Shown: in pieces, positions 25,301 to 29,882 of the stretch
How the letters are laid out: every line of letters starts with the position of its first letter
How positions within the stretch are numbered: position 1 is the first letter of the stretch
NCBI GenBank assembly: GCA_017379815.1
Contig: JAFNVK010000113.1
Span: forward strand, 1-29,882
Source: Clostridia bacterium
GTDB taxonomy: Bacteria; Bacillota; Clostridia; Oscillospirales; CAG-272
Length of the DNA stretch: 29,882 nucleotides
Direction of reading: 5' to 3'
The notes under the pieces: generated by a model
What the model saw: the letters and a program-made list of their open reading frames with translations, nothing else
Databases searched by the model: none
What the model was told of the DNA's origin: nothing
Made by a program: the position numbers and the translations under genes

Positions 25301-26188
25301 ATCGCAGGCTCCATCCTCAGCTCCTACAGCCTGCTGTCCAGCACGGCAGATACGCTGGAGGATACGATCAACGAGACCATCGCCTATATCTACGAGGTTG
25401 AGCAGAAGCTTCTTGAGGAATCGGCTAACCTGTCCGAGGATGACGATCCGATCAACACCGATCCCTTTGAGGATGAAGCGGTGAAGAAGAAGATCTCCAA
25501 GCTGACCGCTGCAGTCGCAACGATGGGCGTTCTGGCAACCGACATCCTGCTTGCCGATGCAAAGCTGGAGCTGCTGAATGCGAACATTCTGGAGGACTGC
25601 AACATCGTGACCTCCGCAAAGGAGATCATTCAGAATGCCGAGAACCTCAGCCCCGAGGTCAAGGAAATGCTCACGAGCAAGCTTGAGGGATACGGAACCG
25701 GTATGGAGAAGTATAAGAATCAAGCTAAGCAGTATCTTGAGCTGTTCAAGGAATATACCGCGGAAAGCCTGGCTGACGGAACGGCCAACCCGGCATACGC
25801 CGCCAAGATCGCACTCGACGCGCTTGAGGCCGTATATGACCTTGAAGGGGACAACGATCCCTATGCCGCAAAGCTCTATAACTTCTGCGCAACCCAGATC
25901 TTCGACATGGATAGCATCCTGAAGGGCGTTGAGAACGGCCTCAAGGGCGATTCCGACGATGAGGAGACCGAGGACGATGTGGATAAGTACTTTGTGGACA
26001 ACAAGCAGATCGTCGTGGTGACCTACGGTGATCGCGATCCCAACACCTTCGAGAAGGTGGCGGCTAAGGCATTTATTCTCAACTACAACAACTTTACCGT
26101 CCGTGTGGACTATGCGGGAAGCACCTACACCATTCCGGCCTATGGCTACGTGGTGCTGGAGCCCGATATGATCAAGGGGGAGGGATAA
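22334..26188 (+). CDS. Secreted DUF5696-type protein with probable glycosidase-like barrel
   Basis: A 1284-residue secreted protein. ATG 22334 lies seven bases after AGGAGG; the in-frame ATG at 22313 lacks a ribosome binding site. Residues 1-33 are a signal peptide ending ASA. Residues 60-560 are beta-rich. Residues 575-925 look like a (beta/alpha)8 barrel: YLEVFGAMET, LTTFDNVYSIYEDLYDNG, NFRLTGFANGG, LYPDFDFAY, LMTDGGNAYSWAYVD and YFVLSYQNTNEL; D residues in PDFDF and TDGG are candidate catalytic acids, which is speculative. Residues 930-1200 are long helices with coiled-coil character, and 1210-1284 a beta domain (VVVTYGD, FILNYNNFTVRVDY, YTIPAYGYVVLEPD). I recognise this layout as DUF5696, a family found beside sugar ABC permeases and YIP1 proteins in Bacillota. 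No activity is proven, and no sortase or lipid anchor is seen. Confidence 0.8.
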   Translation: MKLSIKVLSAFLAVLCMMGSLVSVSVVEASAAEEEPIIWDEDTIKNVYIKENDFATPEDRLDPAKGNMKLMMESDGFQLYVDEISGEVATKNMTTGEILFSNPYDLTGSKGSVSTKSKLLSQLIVYYVDNGTSGYLTSFTDAAMRNQIKAMNIKNGVRVEYTIGIEDSRKLVPRWISEKSFERYIYTPLTEAKNNGDLSEYMYNRFLAFYPKQTNFLTLEGKNPKIAEELLNLYPVLAKMNIWVIESDLSSVQINELESIIKGYCPDYTFEQMDADHEETGYEAEDEQFPVFKMALEYFLDEKGMSVRLPCNGLRYDMSTYTLENISILPYMGAGHSDNPGYNFFPDGAGALFDYEQLDINATTAVGGMVYGTDFAYHNISQTNAYQQAIRYPVYGSVASETIYHYTYTDKENNTLEASVSATMKTEEEIRAEIEKAGATLVTLTTETYDRGFLAIIESGESLAKIETYHGGSVHDYNHVQNYFNPKPKDSYDIADSISVTSSSSWTVVSNRKYTGSLRIRYVFLTDEEKAAEAKINDPAFTYYETTWLGMAEAYRDYLIEKGTLQKLTENDVEADIPLYLEVFGAMETQQTIMTIPVMVMTPLTTFDNVYSIYEDLYDNGIKNINFRLTGFANGGMYSTIPSSLKWEKAVGGAKGFRELLEKFAAVNESGDANVQLYPDFDFAYTQMNTLFDSFVLNRDAVKTIDNRYTSLRQYSATLQGYISFHQLAVSPSRYSHFYEKLLKNYSKYDITNMSVSTLGTALNSDFDEDDPYNREDNKEYTIDAFADLKKAGYNLMTDGGNAYSWAYVDHILNVSLDSSRFVKSAASVPFIGAVLHGYVQFAGTPLNEESNTAHALLKAIENGAGMYFVLSYQNTNELKEDFQLSQNYSIRYDIWSSDMMEYYKELNGLMKDLQTKVIIDHDFWTGTRVQDADELEQDIADRLAAAVKEEADKQANIDNDRIVNVADAWYNATNADAILQAQIDEMKIIAGSILSSYSLLSSTADTLEDTINETIAYIYEVEQKLLEESANLSEDDDPINTDPFEDEAVKKKISKLTAAVATMGVLATDILLADAKLELLNANILEDCNIVTSAKEIIQNAENLSPEVKEMLTSKLEGYGTGMEKYKNQAKQYLELFKEYTAESLADGTANPAYAAKIALDALEAVYDLEGDNDPYAAKLYNFCATQIFDMDSILKGVENGLKGDSDDEETEDDVDKYFVDNKQIVVVTYGDRDPNTFEKVAAKAFILNYNNFTVRVDYAGSTYTIPAYGYVVLEPDMIKGEG

Positions 26189-26191
26189 GCA

Positions 26192-27172
26192 ATGACGAAT
26201 GACGTTAAATTGAACAAGTCTGCTTCTGCGCCGGGGAAGCGCAGGAAGATCGCCTCCCTTGATCGCCGCAAGGCACGCGCGGGTTGGTTCTTCGTTCTGC
26301 CCTTCCTGATCGGCTTTGTGGTGATCTACCTGCCCATGATCTACGATTCGCTGGTGATGAGCTTGAGTGAGATCCACATGGCCGAGGCGGGCGCGGGCGG
26401 CTACTCCCTGGAGTTCGTTGGCTTCAAGAACTACGTTGATGCCTTCTCCTCGGACCCCTTGTTTGCCAAGAGATTGGTCGAAGGCCTGCAAACGCTGGCC
26501 TTCGATATCCCCTCGATCCTCATCTTCTCCCTGTTCATGGCGGTTATGCTGAACCAGAAGATGGCGGGAAGAGCGGTCTTCCGCTCGATCTTCTTCGTGC
26601 CGGTTATTATTTCCACCGGTATTATGGAGACCATTGCGGCACAGGATATTCTGAACAACTACATGGGCAGCACCGATGGTATTGACGATGGATCCGGCTC
26701 GAGCGCAGCCTCGGAGCTCGTCTCCTCGATGGACCTGCAAATGCTGTTTGCCAACATGAAGGTGGGAACGGAGATCGTGGATTACGTTGTAACGGCGATC
26801 AACAACATCTTCAACATCGTTAACCGCTCCGGCGTACAGATGCTGATCTTCCTGTCGGCACTGCAGTCCATCAACCCCGCGATCTACGAGTCCTGCAAGA
26901 TCGACGGAGCAACCTCGTGGGAGACCTTCTGGAAGATCACCTTCCCGATGATCAGCCCGATGATCCTGGTAAACGGAATCTACACCATTATCGACTCCTT
27001 TACCAATAGCCAGAACGTCGTTATGGCGTACATCGCCGAGACCTACTCCAAGGGTAGCGAGGTGCTCAGCTCGGCAATGGCATGGATCTACTTCCTGATC
27101 GTTATCGTGGTGGTCGCCATCATTGGCGCGATCTTCTCGGCGTTCGTCTTCTACGGACGTAAATCTGAGTAA
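26192..27172 (+). CDS. Second MalF/UgpA-type ABC permease
   Basis: A 326-residue membrane permease with a basic, 30-residue cytosolic N-terminus and six predicted spans beginning WFFVLPFLIGFVVIYLP. The EAA loop is ESCKIDGATSWETFWKITFP. It has an enlarged outside loop of about 60 residues (roughly 150-215, including STDGIDDGSGSSAASEL and SMDLQMLFANMKVG) between the third and fourth spans. The gene starts three bases after the DUF5696 stop, with GGGGGAGGG upstream, so coupling is tight. It pairs with the next gene as a second permease heterodimer; no second binding protein accompanies them, and the DUF5696 protein may take that role (inference). Confidence 0.9.
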   Translation: MTNDVKLNKSASAPGKRRKIASLDRRKARAGWFFVLPFLIGFVVIYLPMIYDSLVMSLSEIHMAEAGAGGYSLEFVGFKNYVDAFSSDPLFAKRLVEGLQTLAFDIPSILIFSLFMAVMLNQKMAGRAVFRSIFFVPVIISTGIMETIAAQDILNNYMGSTDGIDDGSGSSAASELVSSMDLQMLFANMKVGTEIVDYVVTAINNIFNIVNRSGVQMLIFLSALQSINPAIYESCKIDGATSWETFWKITFPMISPMILVNGIYTIIDSFTNSQNVVMAYIAETYSKGSEVLSSAMAWIYFLIVIVVVAIIGAIFSAFVFYGRKSE

Positions 27173-27188
27173 AGGAGGGAATTAAGCG

Positions 27189-28373
27189 ATGAACGCACAA
27201 AACGTTGAACAAAAGCCGACGGTCAAGCGCGAGACAAAGAACAAGATCCGCGTAGACTTCGATCGCACGCCGCTCAAGGAGCGCTTGAAGGCGAAATTCC
27301 TTTCCACTTATTTTCTCGGCAAGGTTATCTTCTCGATCTTCCGTCTGGTTCTGATGATCGGTATCGCGTATATCGTTCTGTTCCCCTTCCTGACCAAGAT
27401 CGCAGGCTCTGTGATGGCTCCTGAGGATTTCGTGGACGTGACCGTCCGCCTGATCCCGAGAAACTTCACGCTGGATATGTACAAGTACATCATCGCCGAG
27501 CTGGAGTACTGGGAGGCATTCGGAAACACGTTTATTCTTTCCTTCAGCACGGCGCTGATCCAGACCTTCATCTGCTGCTTGATCGGTTACGGCTTTGCCA
27601 AGTTCAAGTTCAAGGGCAGAAACCTGATCTTTATGCTGGTCATGCTCACCATGATCGTTCCTCACCAAACGCTTCGCTTCTCCATGTTCATGGAGTTCAG
27701 CTATTTTGACATTTTCGGTATCGTTCGCCTGCTCAAGGGCGGCGGAATCGAGGTCTTCGGTTGGAACGTCACCGAGCTTGGCGAGGGCGTCAAGAACTTC
27801 TTTGCAAGCCTTGAATGCCTGCCCGATCGCATCCAGCTGATGCCTTACGTTAAGGAGAACGGCGCAAACGCCTTCCGCCTTGACATGGAGATCACCCAGG
27901 CGGGTATCAACATCTGCAACACGTATATCCCCTTCATTCTCATCTCTCTGACTGGTCTTGCCTTCAAGAACGGACTTTACATCTTCATGCTGCGTCAGTT
28001 CTTCCGCGGCGTGCCGGATGAGCTTGAGGAGTCGGCGTACATGGACGGTGCAGGAACCTTCCGCACCTTCATGCAGATCATTCTGCCGCTGTCCGTACCG
28101 ATGATGGTAACGGTCTTCCTGTTCGCCTTCTGCTGGCAGTGGACCGACACCTTCTACACGGGCGTGTTCTTCAACAACTCCAACACCAACCTGCTGGTCG
28201 ACATCGTCGCCATTCCGCCTTCTCTGAAGCTGGAGTACGCAGGACAGTCGCTGTACTATACGGCGATCCGCAACACGTGTGGCTTGCTGATCATCATGCC
28301 GCTGGTCGTGCTCTACGCCTTTGGACAGAAGTTCCTGGTGCAGGGTATCGAAAACTCCGGTCTGGCCAACTAA
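27189..28373 (+). CDS. Second MalG/UgpE-type ABC permease with long extracellular insert
   Basis: A 394-residue permease, about 100 residues longer than usual for MalG-type subunits. It has a charged cytosolic N-terminus (1-50), a first span at about 55-75, PHQTLRFSMFMEFSYFDIFG near residue 160, then an unusual hydrophilic insert of about 70-80 residues (roughly 175-255: GGGIEVFGWNVTELGEGVK...DRIQLMPYVKENG) before the span that begins YIPFILISLTG. The EAA loop is EESAYMDGAGTFRTFMQIILP. The insert should face outside and could contact the large secreted proteins. ATG 27189 follows AGGAGG. It is the last gene before the strong terminator at 28411-28450. Confidence 0.9.
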   Translation: MNAQNVEQKPTVKRETKNKIRVDFDRTPLKERLKAKFLSTYFLGKVIFSIFRLVLMIGIAYIVLFPFLTKIAGSVMAPEDFVDVTVRLIPRNFTLDMYKYIIAELEYWEAFGNTFILSFSTALIQTFICCLIGYGFAKFKFKGRNLIFMLVMLTMIVPHQTLRFSMFMEFSYFDIFGIVRLLKGGGIEVFGWNVTELGEGVKNFFASLECLPDRIQLMPYVKENGANAFRLDMEITQAGINICNTYIPFILISLTGLAFKNGLYIFMLRQFFRGVPDELEESAYMDGAGTFRTFMQIILPLSVPMMVTVFLFAFCWQWTDTFYTGVFFNNSNTNLLVDIVAIPPSLKLEYAGQSLYYTAIRNTCGLLIIMPLVVLYAFGQKFLVQGIENSGLAN

Positions 28374-28410
28374 TACGGCACAAGCTCCCTTCCATGAGGG
28401 GAGACCCCCA

Positions 28411-28450
28411 AAAGGGGCTGAATCCTTGGATTCAGCCCCTTTCTTTTTTT
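28411..28450 (+). terminator. Terminator of the seven-gene ABC/DUF5696 operon
   Basis: A perfect 13-bp stem AGGGGCTGAATCC/GGATTCAGCCCCT (28413-28425, 28428-28440) followed by TTCTTTTTTT. The inner part closely resembles the stem after murC. Confidence 0.92.
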
Positions 28451-28451
28451 A

Positions 28452-28493
28452 CAAAAGAAGAGCACCGCTTTCGCGCGAAAGCGGTGCTCTTTT
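28452..28493 (-). terminator. RNase P RNA terminator
   Basis: An almost perfect palindrome, AGAGCACCGCTTTCG/CGAAAGCGGTGCTCT, directly after the 3' end of the RNase P RNA; on the minus strand it continues into TTCTTTTGT. It lies tail-to-tail with the ABC operon terminator. Confidence 0.8.
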
Positions 28494-28496
28494 GAT

Positions 28497-28849
28497 GCAG
28501 TCTTGTCTGTAAGCCGGGTTCTGTCTTGAACGGTCATCAATCTTCGCGTCCCGTCGCCGGAACGCTTCGGGAGAGAACTCCCGTGCCACCCCTGGGCGTA
28601 TGCCGGACCGACTCCCGGTGGGGTGTTGCTTCGGATAGGGTTTACAGCGGACCTATGTTACCATAGGAACTGGTGAGCTCTTACCTCGCCTTTCCATCCT
28701 TACCGCATGCGCGGCGGTTTATTTCTGTTGCACTTTCCCGACGGTTACCCGTGGCTGACGTTATCAGCTATCCTGTCCTGTGAAGCCCGGACTTTCCTCA
28801 CGGTAATACCTTACGGCAACATACCGCGCGACCGTCCGGCAAGGCTGCT
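28497..28849 (-). ncRNA. rnpB: RNase P RNA (catalytic RNA for tRNA 5' maturation)
   Basis: About 350 nt on the minus strand with conserved landmarks in order: GAGGAAAGTCCGGGC near the 5' end (helix P4 strand and CR-I), the ACAGAAATAA-type segment, GGTAAGAGCTCACCAG, GTAAACCC, and at the 3' end GACAGAACCCGGCTTACAG, which closes P4 and carries the tRNA CCA-binding vicinity. The ends are approximate: the 5' end is placed about six bases after the -10 box, the 3' end just before the terminator palindrome. It acts with the RnpA protein, not encoded here. Confidence 0.95.
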
Positions 28850-28854
28850 CTCCT

Positions 28855-28883
28855 ATTATACCCGAAAAGAGGAGATTTGTCAA
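28855..28883 (-). promoter_or_regulatory. Consensus sigma-A promoter of rnpB
   Basis: On the minus strand perfect TTGACA (28883-28878), 17 bp, perfect TATAAT (28860-28855). The -35 box overlaps the TGA stop codon of the upstream 68-residue gene. Confidence 0.92.
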
Positions 28884-29086
28884 GAGGGGTCTTTTTCTCG
28901 GAAAACGAAGGACAAGCCTTTTTTGAGCGGCTCCCAAAGGGAGAGGAGAACGCCGATGGTGAGAAAGATCGCGCCAAGGACGCCGCAGTAGCTGCCGCCG
29001 CGGCTGATGGCGTCTGCGCCAAAGAGGATCGCGCCGGCGATCAGGTAAGCGGCAGAGAAGAGGGAGAGGCGGCTTTTATTGGTCAT
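28880..29086 (-). CDS. Small two-span membrane protein downstream of thiT
   Basis: A 68-residue protein starting MTNKSRLSLF at ATG 29086, overlapping the thiT stop by 11 bp, so it is probably translated by coupling. Two hydrophobic segments (about residues 8-24 and 34-50) are separated by a short loop, and the C-terminus is basic then acidic (LKKGL...REKDPS). It is not recognised as a known family. Position suggests co-expression with thiamine uptake under the TPP riboswitch; a role with ThiT is possible but unproven. The longer frame up to 29107 is less likely because it has no better ribosome binding site. No terminator separates it from rnpB. Confidence 0.6.
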   Translation of the reverse strand: MTNKSRLSLFSAAYLIAGAILFGADAISRGGSYCGVLGAIFLTIGVLLSLWEPLKKGLSFVFREKDPS

Positions 29087-29747
29087 TTTCCTGCTCTTCC
29101 TTTTCATTCTGCTCGTATTTTAACCCAAGGGCAATGTCAGCCGTAGCAAAGGGAAGGGGCTCGTTCTCCACGGCAAAGAGCTTGCCAATCTGCGGGATCT
29201 TGAGCAGGATTGCGGCTACGATCACGGTGAGCACCGTTTCGGGAAGCATATACACGCCGTTGTAGCAGATGGAGTAGAGCACGGGGTTGTTCTGGATCAC
29301 CTGGCCGAAGGCCTCGAACTGCTCAAAGTTTGCCCAGAGGATGACGCCCGCGAGGAAGTGAATGAAGAAGCGGAGCGCGCAGACCAGCGTGATGCCGCCA
29401 AGCATGCCCCAGTAGCCCTTTTTGCGGAAGATGCCCGCAATACCCAGCACGGTGTAGGCCAGAATGTAGTCGAGCAGGAGCGAGCCGATCAGCATGCCGG
29501 GGGTCAGTCCCCAGGAGAACACGCCGCCCTGCAGGATCTGAAACCAGGAGAAGCAGAAGGCGGTGCCAAGTCCCCACTTCCAGCCATACTTGATGGCGAT
29601 GAGGCAGACGGGGAGCATGGAAAAGAGGGTGATGGAGCCATCAAAGGGGAGCTGCCAGAACTTGATGTAGCTGAGGACGACAGCCAGGGCCAGCATGATG
29701 GCGCATTCGCAGAGCGCGCGCACGCGCTTGAGTCTTGTGTTTTTCAT
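29076..29747 (-). CDS. thiT: Thiamine-binding ECF transporter component ThiT (YuaJ family)
   Basis: A 223-residue membrane S-component that binds thiamine and works with the shared ECF ATPase/EcfT module encoded elsewhere. ATG 29747 has GGAGG eight bases upstream. Six membrane segments are visible, and the ThiT signature regions are present: IKYGWKWGLGTAFCFSWFQ with the following loop, SLLLDYILAYTVLG, RFFIHFLAGVILW and YSICYNGVYMLPE; these hold the aromatic, His, Asn and acidic residues that bind thiamine in the family. The tail after residue 185 is charged and ends in a Glu/Gln-rich stretch, somewhat longer than usual. A TPP riboswitch with a terminator hairpin lies directly upstream, confirming the assignment. 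The longer frame to 29834 would translate through the riboswitch expression platform and is rejected. Confidence 0.95.
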   Translation of the reverse strand: MKNTRLKRVRALCECAIMLALAVVLSYIKFWQLPFDGSITLFSMLPVCLIAIKYGWKWGLGTAFCFSWFQILQGGVFSWGLTPGMLIGSLLLDYILAYTVLGIAGIFRKKGYWGMLGGITLVCALRFFIHFLAGVILWANFEQFEAFGQVIQNNPVLYSICYNGVYMLPETVLTVIVAAILLKIPQIGKLFAVENEPLPFATADIALGLKYEQNEKEEQENDQ

Positions 29748-29760
29748 CGAAAACACCTCC

Positions 29761-29795
29761 AAAAATAAAGTAACCGCACGGAATCTCCGTGCGGT
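29761..29795 (-). terminator. Attenuator hairpin of the TPP riboswitch
   Basis: On the minus strand ACCGCACGGA and TCCGTGCGGT form a perfect 10-bp stem with a 3-base loop, followed by TACTTTATTTTT, and then the thiT ribosome binding site. This placement implies that TPP binding promotes early termination. Confidence 0.85.
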
Positions 29796-29825
29796 CAATG
29801 TAGAGGTGCCAAAAACAGCACACCT

Positions 29826-29882
29826 TATCTGCAATCTTCCTACGCCGGTATTATCCGTATCAGGTTAAAGGGTTCGGCATTC
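29826..29882 (-). promoter_or_regulatory. TPP riboswitch (3' part; cut by right edge)
   Basis: Minus-strand sequence ACCCTTTAACCTGAT, then ACGGATAATACCGGCGTAGGAA, fits the THI-box 3' half (CCCUUUGAACCUGAU...GGAUAAUACC-AGCGUAGGAA), the part that binds the pyrophosphate and closes P1. The 5' half with the CUGAGA pyrimidine-sensor loop lies beyond the window. It senses thiamine pyrophosphate and controls thiT. Confidence 0.93.

Noticed and set aside
22340..26740. A 1466-codon open frame on the minus strand opposite DUF5696 and the next permease
   Set aside because: It is in codon register with the sense genes and open only because they avoid TTA, CTA and TCA; no ribosome binding site or protein-like domain is visible, and the sense genes are well supported.
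28500..28860. Short frames between the ABC operon and thiT
   Set aside because: The region is clearly RNase P RNA with its own promoter and terminator.

Overview
The window looks like a GC-rich (roughly 57 percent G+C by eye) chromosome segment of a Bacillota bacterium, class Clostridia, probably an uncultured gut-type lineage near Oscillospirales or Christensenellales. The clues are spoVG, a SpoIID-like spore protein, peptidase T and an M29 aminopeptidase, a two-gene SUF system, ThiT under a TPP riboswitch, AGGAGG ribosome binding sites and TTGACA/TATAAT promoters. No tRNA, rRNA, CRISPR array, insertion sequence or phage gene is visible.

Region 1-13.9 kb is mostly housekeeping in short, alternating transcription units. 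A VanZ-domain/metallophosphoesterase fusion runs off the left edge. It is followed by a three-gene operon of small uncharacterised proteins (2445 down to 1276), a YfcE-type phosphodiesterase, spoVG, murC, an ABC exporter, an aminopeptidase-peptidase T operon, a three-gene operon with a SpoIID-like fold and peptidoglycan-binding repeats (12057 down to 9650), and a minimal sufC-sufB pair. Most units have a recognisable promoter and hairpin terminator. The three-small-protein operon and the SpoIID-like operon instead share an AC-N16/17-CATANNNTG element that resembles mother-cell sigma factor promoters.

Region 13.9-28.45 kb is the most unusual part: one apparent seven-gene operon of about 13.8 kb with one strong promoter (14332-14360), a structured 230-nt leader and one terminator. 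It encodes a 1227-residue secreted solute-binding protein with two tandem carbohydrate-binding-like domains, two permeases, a beta-propeller/TPR/YIP1 membrane protein, a 1284-residue secreted DUF5696-type protein with a probable glycosidase-like barrel, and a second pair of permeases with enlarged loops. There is no ATPase, no regulator and no lipobox on the binding protein. The simplest reading is a surface machine that captures, perhaps processes, and imports a complex glycan using an ATPase shared with other importers. The substrate cannot be told from the sequence. Upstream lie two identical-format dyads (GTAAA-N5-TTTAC) 104 bp apart and, in the leader, a long imperfect hairpin of alternating purines and pyrimidines.

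Region 28.45-29.88 kb, on the minus strand, carries RNase P RNA with its own promoter and terminator, a 68-residue membrane protein and the thiamine transporter component ThiT. A TPP riboswitch cut by the right edge and a terminator hairpin precede thiT.
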